Of a DNA stretch of 57,545 bases, positions 25,032 through 34,172 are shown piece by piece (the stretch's first letter is position 1; each line of letters starts with the position of its first letter). The notes beneath the pieces are model-generated. The model had not been told where the DNA came from. It worked only from the letters and a program-made list of their open reading frames with translations, and made no database searches. This stretch comes from an uncultured Prevotellaceae bacterium (GTDB lineage: Bacteria > Bacteroidota > Bacteroidia > Bacteroidales > Bacteroidaceae), in assembly GCA_947169245.1 (NCBI GenBank), contig CAMVPA010000020.1, positions 1 through 57,545 of the forward strand, given 5' to 3'. The position numbers and the translations under genes were made by a program.

Positions 25032-26692
25032 CCGACACGGAGTGTCTGGTCGCAGTAGTCGACCACTGCCGTACGGTGGGTAATGAAGATAACGGTTTTG
25101 CGGTGGTCGCTGAGCACCTGCTCCAACAGGCGCCGCTCGGTATCCATGTCGAGAGCCGACGTAGCCTCGTCGAAGAGCATCACCGGACGGTCGCGCAACA
25201 AGGCACGGGCTACGGCAATGCGCTGAGCCTGACCTTCCGACAGTCCGCCGCCCGACTCCGAGCAGACAGTGTCAAGCTGTTCGGGCAGTGTCTCCACAAA
25301 GTCGGCGCAGGCCATCTTCAAGGCATGCCACAGCTGGTCGTCGGTAGCCTTGGGATTAGCCAGCAGCAGATTGTCGCGTATGGTGCCGCTGAGCAGCGTG
25401 TTGCCCTGAGGCACGTAGACCAGGTTACAGCGGTGCAGCGGTGTGATGTCTACGCCACGGTTCTCATCATAAATCTCCACATGGCCCTCGGTAGGTTGCA
25501 TGAGCGACAGAATCAGTCGGATGAGCGTCGTCTTACCGGCGCCCGTCTCACCGAGAATGGCCGTACACGACCCTTGTTTGAAGTCGAACGAGAGGTCGTG
25601 GATGACAGACGACGTCGCACCGTCGTACTGATAGAACACATTCCGCAGGCGGATGCCACAACCTCCCTTGAACAGGTCGCCCTTGCCCTGTTGCTCCTCG
25701 GGAACCTCTTCCAGTTCCAGCAGACGCTCGGCGGCGGTGAACACACTGACGAAGGCCGGCGCCAGACGCGTCATCTCACGTGCCGGTCCCTGGATGCGTG
25801 ACACCAGCTGCATGAACGCCGCCATCTCGCCGAAGGTGATGGTGCTGGCACTCAGGCGGACGGCACCCCATAGGAAAGCTATCAGATAACCCAGCGAGAA
25901 GCCGCCGTTGACGAAGAGGTTGGAGGCGATGGAGAACTTCGTGCGCCGGCGCACATGGTCGCGCAGCTCGGCCTGTTCCTCCTTCAGATGACCCACCATC
26001 AGACTGCCTGCCTCCAGTGTCTTCAGCAGCGTCATGTTCTGCACCACCTCGGTCAGCAGGTTCTGGATGCGGCTGTCGGTCTTTCTGACGTGGCGCGACA
26101 GCTTGCGCATCTGTGCCACGTAGACGCGGCTGACCGCAACAAACAGCGGCAGGATGCCCACGGTGGTGATGGCCAGCCATACGTCCATCTGCAACAGATA
26201 AGCGAAGGCGCCCGTAAACATCATGACCACCGACACGGTGTTAGGCAGCGTCTCGGTGATGAAGTTGACAACGGTCTTCACGTCCTGCTCCAGACGGTTG
26301 ATGATGTCGCCCGTGTGGTAGGCGTTCTTACCCCGCCACTCCGAGCGCAGCAGTCGGTCGAGGATTTGCTGCTGCATGCGGTTCTGCGCCTTCACGCCCA
26401 GGATGTTCTTGATCCACACACGCAGGATGTTCAGTGCAAATTCGGCAAGAATCAGCACACCCATCATCGCCACGCCCCAGTAGACCGAGCCTTCACGGTC
26501 GCCCGAGGCAATGTCGATGGTGCGCTGCATAGCCACCACCATCAGCAGACTGACACCAACACCGCAGATGCCTATCAGCGCATTGATAATAGTCTGCTGG
26601 CGGTTGCCTTTTAGCACCCGCCACAGCCACCGTAACAACTGCGGTACTGTGAAATGGCTGTCAGGATTCTGTAGCTTCTTTAATATCCCCAA
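25028..26692 (-). CDS. ABC transporter, fused permease and ATPase (exporter)
   Basis: 554 residues. The type IV exporter membrane domain (about 20-310) has an early helix (QTIINALIGICGVGVSLLMV) and further helices near AMMGVLILAEFALNIL. The nucleotide-binding domain has Walker A LGETGAGKTT (about 375-384), signature LSEGQAQR (about 475), Walker B VMLFDEATSALD and H-loop FITHR. It should act as a homodimer exporting lipid, peptide or drug. The start is a TTG at 26692 lying inside a heptamer repeat; the next ATG is 50 codons later, inside the first helix. Confidence 0.85.
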   Translation of the reverse strand: MGILKKLQNPDSHFTVPQLLRWLWRVLKGNRQQTIINALIGICGVGVSLLMVVAMQRTIDIASGDREGSVYWGVAMMGVLILAEFALNILRVWIKNILGVKAQNRMQQQILDRLLRSEWRGKNAYHTGDIINRLEQDVKTVVNFITETLPNTVSVVMMFTGAFAYLLQMDVWLAITTVGILPLFVAVSRVYVAQMRKLSRHVRKTDSRIQNLLTEVVQNMTLLKTLEAGSLMVGHLKEEQAELRDHVRRRTKFSIASNLFVNGGFSLGYLIAFLWGAVRLSASTITFGEMAAFMQLVSRIQGPAREMTRLAPAFVSVFTAAERLLELEEVPEEQQGKGDLFKGGCGIRLRNVFYQYDGATSSVIHDLSFDFKQGSCTAILGETGAGKTTLIRLILSLMQPTEGHVEIYDENRGVDITPLHRCNLVYVPQGNTLLSGTIRDNLLLANPKATDDQLWHALKMACADFVETLPEQLDTVCSESGGGLSEGQAQRIAVARALLRDRPVMLFDEATSALDMDTERRLLEQVLSDHRKTVIFITHRTAVVDYCDQTLRVG

Positions 26693-26721
26693 TTACTTAT
26701 TCCCAATTACTCATTCATCAC
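26687..26721. repeat. Heptanucleotide repeat, CCCCAAT/TACTTAT type
   Basis: 7-mers CCCCAAT, TACTTAT, TCCCAAT, TACTCAT, TCATCAC occupy the gap between the exporter start (TTG at 26692) and the NAD kinase stop (26718-26720); both codons are inside the repeat. Confidence 0.7.
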
Positions 26722-27602
26722 CTCACGTCCGCTCCCCACATCATCTTCTCACGCAGCGTGTTGAAGTAACGGTGGTCGGAGCGCTTCACCACCTTAATAT
26801 AATAAGGTGCACGCCGCAGCGTAATCTTCGTCCCCTCGCGGCACTTCTCCGAACGCCCGTCGATAGCCACCAGGAACGAGTGGCTGCGGCTCTCCACGTC
26901 GAGCTCAATCACCGACGAGTCGGGAATCACGATGGGACGTACGTTCAGCGAGTGTGGGGCGACGGCTGTCATCGACAGCACCTTCGTCCCCGGCACAATG
27001 ATGGGGCCGCCGTTCGACAGCGAATAGGCCGTCGAGCCCGTCGGCGTCGACACCACCAGACCGTCGGCCTGATAGGTTGTCAGCAGCTGGCCGTTGATGC
27101 GGGCACTGATGCTGATCATCGATGCCGTGTCACGTTTCAGTATGGCCACGTCGTTCAGCGCACAGCTACAGTCACCCAGCGGCTGGCCGTCGGCCTCCAC
27201 CTGCATCAGTGCCCGGTTCTCTATGGCATAGTCGTCGCGGTGCAGCGCCTCCATCGTCCGCTCAATGTCGTCGGGGCTGATGTCGGCCAGGAACCCCAGC
27301 CGCCCCATGTTCACTCCCAGTATGGGGATGTCCTTCTTCCCCACCCTGCTGGCGGCCTTCAGGAAAGTGCCGTCGCCACCCATGGAGATGACGAAGTCGG
27401 CGGTGAAGTCGTCGTCCTGCAGAATCTTCGTCGCTTTCACGTCGAGACGCTGGTTGTCTTTCAGGAAGTAGTAGTACTCCATGTCGACGTAGAGTTCCGC
27501 ATCGTAGTTGGCGATGCACGACAACACCTTCTGGATGCTGGCCGACTTCTTTGCCTGGTAAATATTGCCGAAAAGGGCGAATCTGAGTTTGCGTTGTGTC
27601 AT
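26718..27602 (-). CDS. nadK: NAD kinase
   Basis: 294 residues from the ATG at 27602. It contains the invariant GGDGTFL (about residue 71-77) and the NAD kinase segment VSTPTGSTAYSLSNGGPI (about 180-197). LDV then HSFLVAIDGR marks the C-terminal domain. The enzyme phosphorylates NAD to NADP in the cytoplasm. A longer open frame runs upstream but only mirrors the DJ-1 gene on the other strand. The two genes are divergent and share a short AT-rich promoter region. Confidence 0.92.
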   Translation of the reverse strand: MTQRKLRFALFGNIYQAKKSASIQKVLSCIANYDAELYVDMEYYYFLKDNQRLDVKATKILQDDDFTADFVISMGGDGTFLKAASRVGKKDIPILGVNMGRLGFLADISPDDIERTMEALHRDDYAIENRALMQVEADGQPLGDCSCALNDVAILKRDTASMISISARINGQLLTTYQADGLVVSTPTGSTAYSLSNGGPIIVPGTKVLSMTAVAPHSLNVRPIVIPDSSVIELDVESRSHSFLVAIDGRSEKCREGTKITLRRAPYYIKVVKRSDHRYFNTLREKMMWGADVR

Positions 27603-27641
27603 TTTTTCCGCTGATTGTTTCGTGGTTTCAAAAAAATTATG

Positions 27642-27649
27642 TATCTTTG
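27642..27649 (+). promoter_or_regulatory. -7 element upstream of the DJ-1 gene
   Basis: TATCTTTG 43 bp before the ATG. The upstream element is less clear (a TTG is 24 bp away), so this is a weaker match than others in the window. Confidence 0.5.
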
Positions 27650-27692
27650 CGACTGCAAATATACATATTTCCCCTGAAACAACGAAGAGATT

Positions 27693-28268
27693 ATGGCAAA
27701 AGTTTATGTTTTTCTCGCTGACGGCTTCGAGGATGTCGAGGCCCTCATACCCATTGACGTGCTCCGCCGCGGCGGTGTAGAGGTCGTAACAGTAAGCACC
27801 ACGGAGTTCCCACTCGTCGAGTCTGCCCACGGTGTCAACATCGAGGCCGACATACAGTTTGAGCAGTCTGACTATCAGGATGCCGACCTGCTGATGCTGC
27901 CTGGCGGCATGCCCGGCGCCAGCAACCTCTACGACCATGAGGGCGTCTGCAAGGCCGTCTGCGACCAGGCTGCCGCAGGCAAGAAGATTGCCGCCATCTG
28001 CGCTGCTCCCGCCGTCGTCCTCGCCGAGCTCGGGCTGCTCGAAGGCAAGAAGGCCACCTGCTATCCCGGCTTCGAACAGGCACTGAAAGGTGCTGGTGCG
28101 CAGTACACGGGCGACCTCGTCACCGTCGACGGTAACATCACCACCGCCGAAGGCCCTGCCGCCGCCTTCCCCTATGCCTACGAGCTGCTCAGCCAGCTGG
28201 CGAGCCCCGAGGTGAGCGACCAGATTGCCGAGGGCATGCGCTTCAAGCACCTGATGGAAAGAAAGTGA
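27693..28268 (+). CDS. DJ-1/PfpI family protein
   Basis: 191 residues spanning the entire family. It has the conserved Glu in DGFEDVEALIP (about 15), the GGMPGASNL segment, and the nucleophile elbow AAICAAPAVVL with Cys around residue 107. Members act as protein deglycases, glyoxalases or chaperones; substrate cannot be told from sequence. The gene sits before ispD with only a heptamer repeat between them, so the two are probably co-transcribed with recG. Confidence 0.88.
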   Translation: MAKVYVFLADGFEDVEALIPIDVLRRGGVEVVTVSTTEFPLVESAHGVNIEADIQFEQSDYQDADLLMLPGGMPGASNLYDHEGVCKAVCDQAAAGKKIAAICAAPAVVLAELGLLEGKKATCYPGFEQALKGAGAQYTGDLVTVDGNITTAEGPAAAFPYAYELLSQLASPEVSDQIAEGMRFKHLMERK

Positions 28269-28292
28269 AGAGTGAAAAATGAAGAGTGAAGA
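28265..28292 (+). repeat. Heptanucleotide repeat, GTGAAGA type
   Basis: GTGAAGA, GTGAAAA, ATGAAGA, GTGAAGA. Contains the DJ-1 stop (TGA 28266-28268) and the ispD start (ATG 28279), so the first residues of IspD (MKSEE) are repeat-encoded. Confidence 0.7.
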
Positions 28293-29061
28293 ATTCGTGA
28301 TTATCGTGGCAGGCGGTAAGGGCCTGCGCATGGGTAGCGACATCCCCAAGCAGTTCCTACCTATTGGCGGGCGGCCTGTGCTCATGCGCACCATCGAGCG
28401 CTTCCGCGAGTACTCCCCCGCCCTGCAAATCATCCTCGTACTGCCCGAATCCCAACAAGACTATTGGCGTCAGCTCTGCAAGGAGTATGACTACCCCCTC
28501 CCCTCGGAGGGGGCAGGGGGAGGTTTTTACCGCTTGGCCAATGGCGGCGAGACACGCTTCCACTCGGTGCAGAACGGCTTGGCCCTAATACCCGACGACG
28601 CTGAGGGCGTCGTCGGCGTCCACGACGGCGTACGTCCCTTCCCCGCCATCGATGTCATCCGCAACTGCTACGAGACAGCGCGCACGGCAAAGGCCGTCAT
28701 TCCCGTCATCCCCGTGGTCGAAACGCTTCGCCACGTCAATCTCCCCTCTCTTCCCTCCCCCCCCACCCAACACCCATCACCCAACACCTCCGAAACCGTA
28801 CCTCGTGGCGAATACCGTCTGGTGCAGACGCCGCAATGCTTTGATATACAGCTGCTAAAAGCCGCTAACCGCCAGCCATACACCGACCTGTTCACCGACG
28901 ATGCCAGTGTGGTCGAAGCTTTTGGCTTCGACATCACCCTCGTCGAGGGCAACCGCGAGAACATCAAGATTACCACGCCTTACGACATCACTCTCGCCGA
29001 GGCCATCCTCACCACTCACCCATCACCCGTCACCCGTCACCCATCACCTCTCACCCCTTGA
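28279..29061 (+). CDS. ispD: 2-C-methyl-D-erythritol 4-phosphate cytidylyltransferase
   Basis: 260 residues. The enzyme couples CTP to methylerythritol 4-phosphate in the non-mevalonate isoprenoid pathway. Seen: the CTP-binding [18 protein letters not shown] (about 9-26), [13 protein letters not shown] (about 90), VHDGVRP (about 114), [10 protein letters not shown] (about 180) and the C-terminal [12 protein letters not shown]. Three segments are unusual. A hairpin sequence encodes [13 protein letters not shown] before GGETRF. A heptamer tract encodes [17 protein letters not shown] before the VQTPQ loop. The C-terminus ([14 protein letters not shown]) is heptamer-encoded as well. All core motifs remain, so the enzyme is probably functional. 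Confidence 0.9.
   Translation: MKSEEFVIIVAGGKGLRMGSDIPKQFLPIGGRPVLMRTIERFREYSPALQIILVLPESQQDYWRQLCKEYDYPLPSEGAGGGFYRLANGGETRFHSVQNGLALIPDDAEGVVGVHDGVRPFPAIDVIRNCYETARTAKAVIPVIPVVETLRHVNLPSLPSPPTQHPSPNTSETVPRGEYRLVQTPQCFDIQLLKAANRQPYTDLFTDDASVVEAFGFDITLVEGNRENIKITTPYDITLAEAILTTHPSPVTRHPSPLTP
28494..28523 (+). repeat. REP-like hairpin inside ispD
   Basis: CCCCCTCC (28494-28501) pairs with GGAGGGGG (28506-28513), loop CCTC, followed by CAGGGGGAGG. Same plan as the hairpin at 17947 and the terminal repeats at 51009/51457, but located in frame inside a coding sequence. Confidence 0.6.
28741..28791 (+). repeat. Heptanucleotide tract inside ispD
   Basis: CTCCCCT, CTCTTCC, CTCCCCC, then CACCCAA, CACCCAT, CACCCAA, CACCTCC: a C-rich tract of period 7 encoding the Pro/Ser-rich loop insertion. 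Confidence 0.7.
29008..29056 (+). repeat. Heptanucleotide repeat at the ispD-recG junction
   Basis: Seven 7-mers: CTCACCA, CTCACCC, ATCACCC, GTCACCC, GTCACCC, ATCACCT, CTCACCC. They encode the IspD C-terminus and end 1 bp before the recG start. The repeat after recG (31199) is of the complementary type. Confidence 0.75.
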
Positions 29062-31202
29062 ACATCTTAGACCAGGACATCATGTACTTGCCGGGCGTAG
29101 GCCCCAACCGCAAGAAGATGCTGAGCAAGGAGCTCGGCATAGAGACCTATGGTGACCTGCTGGAGTACTACCCCTACAAACACGTTGACCGCTCGCGGGT
29201 CTACACCGTCCACGAACTGACGGGCGACATGCCCTTTGTGCAGGTCGTTGGCCACATCCTGAGCTTCGAGACCTTCCCTATGGGACCGCGCAAGGAGCGT
29301 GTGGTGGCCCACTTCACCGACGGCACCGGCATTATGGACCTGGTGTGGTTCAACGGCGGCAAGTTTGCCGCGCGTACCTATAAGATAGGACAGGAGTATC
29401 TGGTCTTCGGACGCCCGTCGGTCTTCAATAACCGCATCCAGGTGCAGCATCCCGAAATCGACGAGTGGAAGGAGGATACTCCCGCCTCAGAATCAGCCCC
29501 TGAAGGCAATCTCCCTCCATCTGCCACCCTCCACCTCCCACTAAGATTGCAGCCTTACTACAACACCACGGAGAAGATGAAGAAGGCGGGGCTGACCTCA
29601 CGTACCGTGGAACGTCTCACCAAGACGCTCATGGAGAAGCTGCCGCCGCTGCCCGAGACACTGCCCGACTTCATGATCAGCCGCCTGCACCTCGTCAGCC
29701 GCGACGAGGCTTTCCGCACCATCCACTACCCGCAGTCGGCCAAGGACTTGGAGCGTGCCCGTCTGCGACTGAAGTTCGAGGAGCTGTTCTACGTCCAACT
29801 GAACATCATCCGCTATGCCAGCGACCAGCGCCGCAAGTACCGCGGCTACGTCTTCACACATGTCGGTGCCACGTTCAACGACTTCTACCATAACCACCTG
29901 CCCTTCCCGCTGACGGAAGCCCAGAAAAGAGTCATGAGAGAGATCAGGGCCGACGTGGGTTCGGGCCGCCAGATGAACCGCCTGCTGCAGGGCGACGTGG
30001 GCTCGGGCAAGACGCTGGTGGCGCTGATGTCGATGCTGATAGCGCTGGACAACGGCTATCAGGCCTGCATCATGGCACCGACGGAGATACTGGCCGAGCA
30101 ACACCTGAAGACCATCATGGACTTCCTGCAGGGCATGGACATCCGCGTGGCCCTGCTGACGGGCATCGTCAAGGGCCGTCGCCGTCAGGAGATACTCGAC
30201 GGACTGCTCGACGGTACCGTACAGATACTCGTGGGCACCCACGCCGTCATCGAGGACACCGTGCAGTTTGCACGCCTCGGACTGGTCGTCGTCGACGAGC
30301 AGCACCGCTTCGGCGTCAAGCAGCGCGCCAAGCTCTGGAACAAGAGCCAGAACCCGCCCCACGTGCTGGTGATGACCGCCACGCCCATTCCGCGAACGCT
30401 GGCCATGACGCTCTACGGCGACCTCGACGTCAGCGTCATCGACGAACTGCCGCCCGGCCGCAAGCCCGTGATGACGCAGCACGTCTACGACCGCTCGCTG
30501 CCGTCGCTCTACGACAGCATCCGCCGACAGATACACCAGGGACGACAGGTCTATTTCGTCTTCCCCCTGATTGAGGAGAGCGAGAAGACCGACCTGAAGA
30601 ACCTGGAGGACGGCTTCGAGGCACTGCGACTGGTATTCCCGGAGTTCCGCCTGAGCAAGGTGCACGGCAAGATGAAGCCAGCCGAGAAGGAGGCCGAGAT
30701 GCAGAAGTTCGTCAGCGGCGAGACCCAGATACTCGTCGCCACGACGGTCATCGAGGTGGGCGTCAACGTGCCCAACGCCTCGGTGATGGTCATCTTCGAG
30801 GCCCAGCGCTTCGGACTCAGCCAGCTACACCAGCTCAGGGGACGCGTAGGCCGCGGCGCCGACCAGAGCTACTGCATACTGGTGACCAACATGAAGCTAT
30901 CCAACGAGACACGCAAGCGCATCGACATCATGTGCGAGACCAACGACGGCTTCCGCATTGCCGAGGCCGACCTGAAGCTGCGCGGCCCCGGTGACCTGGA
31001 GGGTACGCAGCAGAGCGGCATGGCCTTCGACCTGAAGATTGCCGACATTGCACGCGACGGACAGTTAGTACAGATGGCCCGCGACGAGGCGCGACAGATC
31101 ATCGAGGACGACCCGCTCTGCACCTCAGAACGCTACGCCATCCTGTGGCGCAGACTCAAGGAACTCAAGAAATCGCTTGATAACTGGGGAGCGATATCGT
31201 GA
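29058..31202 (+). CDS. recG: ATP-dependent DNA helicase RecG
   Basis: 714 residues. The N-terminal wedge/OB region begins [18 protein letters not shown]. Helicase motifs in order: [17 protein letters not shown] (motif I, about 313), [10 protein letters not shown] (Ia), [10 protein letters not shown] (II, DEQH), [19 protein letters not shown] (III), [14 protein letters not shown] (V) and [11 protein letters not shown] (VI). RecG remodels stalled replication forks and branched DNA. The chosen start is TTG at 29058, overlapping the ispD stop; an in-frame ATG at 29082 would remove eight residues. Confidence 0.93.
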   Translation: MNILDQDIMYLPGVGPNRKKMLSKELGIETYGDLLEYYPYKHVDRSRVYTVHELTGDMPFVQVVGHILSFETFPMGPRKERVVAHFTDGTGIMDLVWFNGGKFAARTYKIGQEYLVFGRPSVFNNRIQVQHPEIDEWKEDTPASESAPEGNLPPSATLHLPLRLQPYYNTTEKMKKAGLTSRTVERLTKTLMEKLPPLPETLPDFMISRLHLVSRDEAFRTIHYPQSAKDLERARLRLKFEELFYVQLNIIRYASDQRRKYRGYVFTHVGATFNDFYHNHLPFPLTEAQKRVMREIRADVGSGRQMNRLLQGDVGSGKTLVALMSMLIALDNGYQACIMAPTEILAEQHLKTIMDFLQGMDIRVALLTGIVKGRRRQEILDGLLDGTVQILVGTHAVIEDTVQFARLGLVVVDEQHRFGVKQRAKLWNKSQNPPHVLVMTATPIPRTLAMTLYGDLDVSVIDELPPGRKPVMTQHVYDRSLPSLYDSIRRQIHQGRQVYFVFPLIEESEKTDLKNLEDGFEALRLVFPEFRLSKVHGKMKPAEKEAEMQKFVSGETQILVATTVIEVGVNVPNASVMVIFEAQRFGLSQLHQLRGRVGRGADQSYCILVTNMKLSNETRKRIDIMCETNDGFRIAEADLKLRGPGDLEGTQQSGMAFDLKIADIARDGQLVQMARDEARQIIEDDPLCTSERYAILWRRLKELKKSLDNWGAIS

Positions 31203-31247
31203 GAGGTGAGAGGTGAGAGGTGAGTAGTGAAAGGTGAGAGGTGAGAG
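31199..31247 (+). repeat. Heptanucleotide repeat after recG, GTGAGAG type
   Basis: Seven 7-mers: GTGAGAG three times, GTGAGTA, GTGAAAG, GTGAGAG twice. The recG stop TGA (31200-31202) is inside the first unit. Confidence 0.8.
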
Positions 31248-31301
31248 ACGGGGGACGTAAACGATTGAGTGTTAAAAGACACCAAAACCTGTTAAGAGAT
31301 T

Positions 31302-31342
31302 ACGGGAAGCCTTGGCTGCCCCGTTTTTTTTTCGTACCTTTG
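31302..31342 (+). promoter_or_regulatory. Fused terminator-promoter, copy 3
   Basis: ACGGGAAGCC and GGCTGCCCCGT form a hairpin followed by eight T (end of the recG transcript). Its loop TTG (31312-31314) lies 20 bp before TACCTTTG (31335-31342), the promoter of the peptidase gene. Same design as at 6517 and 9222. Confidence 0.75.
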
Positions 31343-31392
31343 CCGACGTGTTCCTGCTTTTGCATGGAAACCGTATCAAAAACCAAGGAGAA

Positions 31393-32328
31393 ATGAAGGA
31401 ACTTAAGACGATATTTACAGCCGTATTGATGATGTTAGCAGCCGTCCCCGCAATGGGACAAGACCTGTTGGCACGTCAGGCTCCCATCGACCGCAAGATG
31501 AAGGCCGTCGACAGTGTGGCACTCTTCCGACTGATTCAGTACGAGCAGATGGAGTCGCCCGCCGCCGACCTCTATCAGGACTGGGAGAACTTCTACGCTC
31601 ACCGCGCTACGGCTGTGCCCGACTCATTCCGCATTGACCTGCACGACTTCTGCATGCCGACCGACAGCCGCGTGCTCACCTCGAACTTCGGTTCGCGCTG
31701 GGGACGCCAGCACAAGGGTCTCGACATTAAGGTCTATATTGGCGACACCATCCGCGCTGCCTTCCCCGGTAAGGTGCGCGTGGTACGCTATGAGGCCGGT
31801 GGCTACGGCAACTACGTCGTCATTCGCCACTACAATGGACTGGAGACCATCTACGGCCACATGTCGAAGCACCTCGTGAAGCCCGACCAGGACGTACGCG
31901 CCGGCGATGCCATCGGTCTTGGCGGCAATACCGGCCGCTCCACTGGTTCGCACCTGCACTTCGAGACCCGTCTCTGCGGTGTTGCACTGAATCCTGCGCT
32001 GATGTTCGACTTCCGCAATCAGGATGTCGTTGGCGACAGCTATATGTTCCGCAAGTCCACCTACTCGCGTGAGTCGGCACAGGCCACCCGTCTGCGTGGC
32101 GTCGGCGGCACGGCCGTCCAGGAAGACCGTCTTGACGACGGCACTGCCAGCACCACGGCACAGCGTTCAAGCAGAACAGCCAACACTCGCCTGCACAAGG
32201 TGAAGAAGGGCGAGACGCTCTACTCCATCGCCCGCAAGCGTGGTACCACCGTAGCTGCCATCTGCAAGCTGAACCACATCGACAAGAACAAGAAACTGAA
32301 GCAGGGACAAATCCTGAAGTTCAACTAA
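31393..32328 (+). CDS. M23-family metallopeptidase with C-terminal LysM domain
   Basis: 311 residues from ATG 31393: a signal peptide (MKELKTIFTAVLMMLAAVPA) and a LytM/M23 catalytic domain with HKGLDIKVYIGD (zinc ligands H and D) and the HLHFE motif. A low-complexity linker (about 220-260) leads to a LysM peptidoglycan-binding domain starting LHKVKKGETLYSIARKRGTT. It should cleave peptide cross-bridges in the cell wall or activate division hydrolases. The upstream in-frame extension lies over the promoter and is excluded. The next two genes also act on the envelope. Confidence 0.88.
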   Translation: MKELKTIFTAVLMMLAAVPAMGQDLLARQAPIDRKMKAVDSVALFRLIQYEQMESPAADLYQDWENFYAHRATAVPDSFRIDLHDFCMPTDSRVLTSNFGSRWGRQHKGLDIKVYIGDTIRAAFPGKVRVVRYEAGGYGNYVVIRHYNGLETIYGHMSKHLVKPDQDVRAGDAIGLGGNTGRSTGSHLHFETRLCGVALNPALMFDFRNQDVVGDSYMFRKSTYSRESAQATRLRGVGGTAVQEDRLDDGTASTTAQRSSRTANTRLHKVKKGETLYSIARKRGTTVAAICKLNHIDKNKKLKQGQILKFN

Positions 32329-32407
32329 CCAAACGAAGCAACTTCGCAGGCAAAGCCGCCAAGGACCGAGCAAGCGAAGTCTGACGTAAGACCCCAAAAC
32401 CTGACCA

Positions 32408-32989
32408 ATGAACAAAAAGATCATCCTCTTAGCGCTGCTGATGCTGCTTACCGCAGGCGACTTCGCCAACGGTAAGGTGCGGAAGAAGCGTGCCACCGTA
32501 CAGAAGCCGAAGATTGAGTTGCAAGAGCGCGTCGACGAGATTGACAACTACGACTTCCTGTACACTGAGGGAGGGGATGACCTGAACTACGACGTCATCA
32601 CCATCAACAACATCATGGACGAGGCCATGTCGCACCTGGGTGCCCGCTACCGCAGCGGCAGCAAAGGGCCGTCGGCCTTCGACTGTTCAGGCTTCACCAG
32701 CTATGTCTTCGGACGCAGCAACATGGAGATAGGCTGCTCCAGCCGCGACCAGTATGCCAAGAACATGCCCATCAGCCGCAGCGAGATGCAGCGTGGCGAC
32801 CTGGTGTTCTTCACCAGTCCCGGCTCCGGCCGCAGCGTCGGTCATGTAGGCATCGTCGTCGATGTCGACCCACTGACCCAGACGTTCAGCTTCATCCACG
32901 CCAGTTCGTCGAAGGGCGTGACCATCACCAACTCCAGCGAGGGTTTCTATGCCCGCCGCTTCGTCGGTGTGCGCCGCGTGTTGCAATAA
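32408..32989 (+). CDS. NlpC/P60 family cysteine peptidase
   Basis: 193 residues with signal peptide MNKKIILLALLMLLTAGDFA. The C-terminal NlpC/P60 domain has the catalytic Cys in FDCSGFTSYVFG (about 96), His in GHVGIVVDVD (about 140) and the third polar residue in SFIHASSSKGV. Such enzymes cut gamma-glutamyl-diaminopimelate bonds of peptidoglycan stem peptides. It follows the M23 peptidase by 80 bp in the same direction and is probably part of the same wall-remodelling unit. Confidence 0.87.
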   Translation: MNKKIILLALLMLLTAGDFANGKVRKKRATVQKPKIELQERVDEIDNYDFLYTEGGDDLNYDVITINNIMDEAMSHLGARYRSGSKGPSAFDCSGFTSYVFGRSNMEIGCSSRDQYAKNMPISRSEMQRGDLVFFTSPGSGRSVGHVGIVVDVDPLTQTFSFIHASSSKGVTITNSSEGFYARRFVGVRRVLQ

Positions 32990-33033
32990 CACAGCCTTGT
33001 CCGCGAGAGACTGTTCCCTATATATAATAATGT

Positions 33034-34071
33034 ATGCTTAAGAGATTGTTCTCAATCATTATAATAGCTGGCTACTGTGTGGCCAGCTATTCTGTTTCTG
33101 CCGACACGCTGACCGTCGCCATGACCGGCGACATCATGATGGGCACCACCTACCCCGACACCATGTTGCCACGCCACGACGGCGCCATGCTGTTTCGCGA
33201 CGTCAAGACCGTGCTGCGACGTGCCGACCTCGCCGTAGGCAATCTGGAGGGTGCCATCTGCGACGGCGGCGAGAGCACCAAGGAAGGGCCTAACACCTAT
33301 GCCTTCCGCACACCCACCACCTACGGCCAGTGGCTCAAGGATGCCGGCTACGACTTCGTGAGCATGGCCAACAACCACGCCAACGACTTCGGCGAGGAGG
33401 GCATCCGCTCCACCGAGCACGTGCTGCACGAGCAGGGCATCAAGTTTGCCGGACTGGCCGGACGCGTCGAGAGTGCCATCATCGAGCGCAAGGGACTGAA
33501 GATTGGGCTCTGCGCCTTCGGCCACAACGTCTACACCCTGCGCCACACCGACAAGGAGCTGGCCACTGTAGGCCGCATCGTCGACGACCTCGTCAGCCGC
33601 ACCGACATCGTCATCGTCTCGTTCCACGGCGGCGCCGAGGGCTCGCGCTACAGCCACCTGCCCGACTCCATGGAGACGTTCTTTAAGGAGAAGCGCGGCC
33701 ACCTACGCTGTCTGGCCCACTTCTGCATCGACCACGGTGCCGACATCGTCTACGGCCACGGTCCCCACGTCGTCCGCGCCACCGAGGTCTACAAGGGACG
33801 CTTCATTGCCTACAGCCTCGGCAACTTCTGCACGCCCTACGGCATGAACCTCAAGGGCATCTCCGGCTATGCCCCCGTCATCGAGATAAAGACCGACCGC
33901 CGCGGCCGTTTCCTGCGTGGCAAGATCCATTCGTTCATTCAGCAGAAAGGCGTTGGACCGCGTCGCGACAACACTAACAGCGTCGCCCAACAGATTCGTC
34001 AGCTCTCCCTTCAAGATATCACCCATAGCGAGGCAACCATTGACCGGAAAGGACGCATAGAGCGGAAATAG
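33034..34071 (+). CDS. CapA-family metallophosphatase-like protein
   Basis: 345 residues with signal peptide (RLFSIIIIAGYCVASYSVSA). PGA_cap/CapA domain: MTGDIMMG (about 30), ADLAVGNLEGAI, MANNHANDFGEEG (about 112), SFHGGAEGS (about 190) and YGHGPHV (about 240). These are the metal-binding stations of the metallophosphoesterase fold. The family includes poly-gamma-glutamate capsule proteins, but many Bacteroidetes members stand alone and have unknown substrates. It follows the two peptidoglycan hydrolases. Confidence 0.82.
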   Translation: MLKRLFSIIIIAGYCVASYSVSADTLTVAMTGDIMMGTTYPDTMLPRHDGAMLFRDVKTVLRRADLAVGNLEGAICDGGESTKEGPNTYAFRTPTTYGQWLKDAGYDFVSMANNHANDFGEEGIRSTEHVLHEQGIKFAGLAGRVESAIIERKGLKIGLCAFGHNVYTLRHTDKELATVGRIVDDLVSRTDIVIVSFHGGAEGSRYSHLPDSMETFFKEKRGHLRCLAHFCIDHGADIVYGHGPHVVRATEVYKGRFIAYSLGNFCTPYGMNLKGISGYAPVIEIKTDRRGRFLRGKIHSFIQQKGVGPRRDNTNSVAQQIRQLSLQDITHSEATIDRKGRIERK

Positions 34072-34079
34072 CTCACTCG

Positions 34080-34172
34080 ATGGCACGTCATATCGATGGA
34101 TCTTCGTTTTATCTTCTGGCTGAAGAGCTGATGCTTGAATTCAAAGAAAAAGAAAACGAGAAATTGAGGTAA
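34080..34172 (+). CDS. Possible 30-residue frame at the island edge
   Basis: ATG at 34080 opens MARHIDGSSFYLLAEELMLE and runs to a stop formed by the first GAGGTAAC unit of the 97-bp repeat. Composition is plausible, but no homologue is known to me. It may be the tail of a lost gene replaced by the element. Confidence 0.25.
   Translation: MARHIDGSSFYLLAEELMLEFKEKENEKLR

Noticed and set aside
27603..28433. N-terminal extension of the NAD kinase frame to 571 codons
   Set aside because: NAD kinases begin near MTQRK as here; the extension overlaps the DJ-1 and ispD genes in antisense and the shared promoter region.
29008..31247. RecG gene read as the cargo of a transposon with heptamer inverted ends
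   Set aside because: The flanking heptamers are of complementary type, but similar arrays of other sequence lie at many junctions, and recG is a conserved housekeeping gene; no element boundary is visible.
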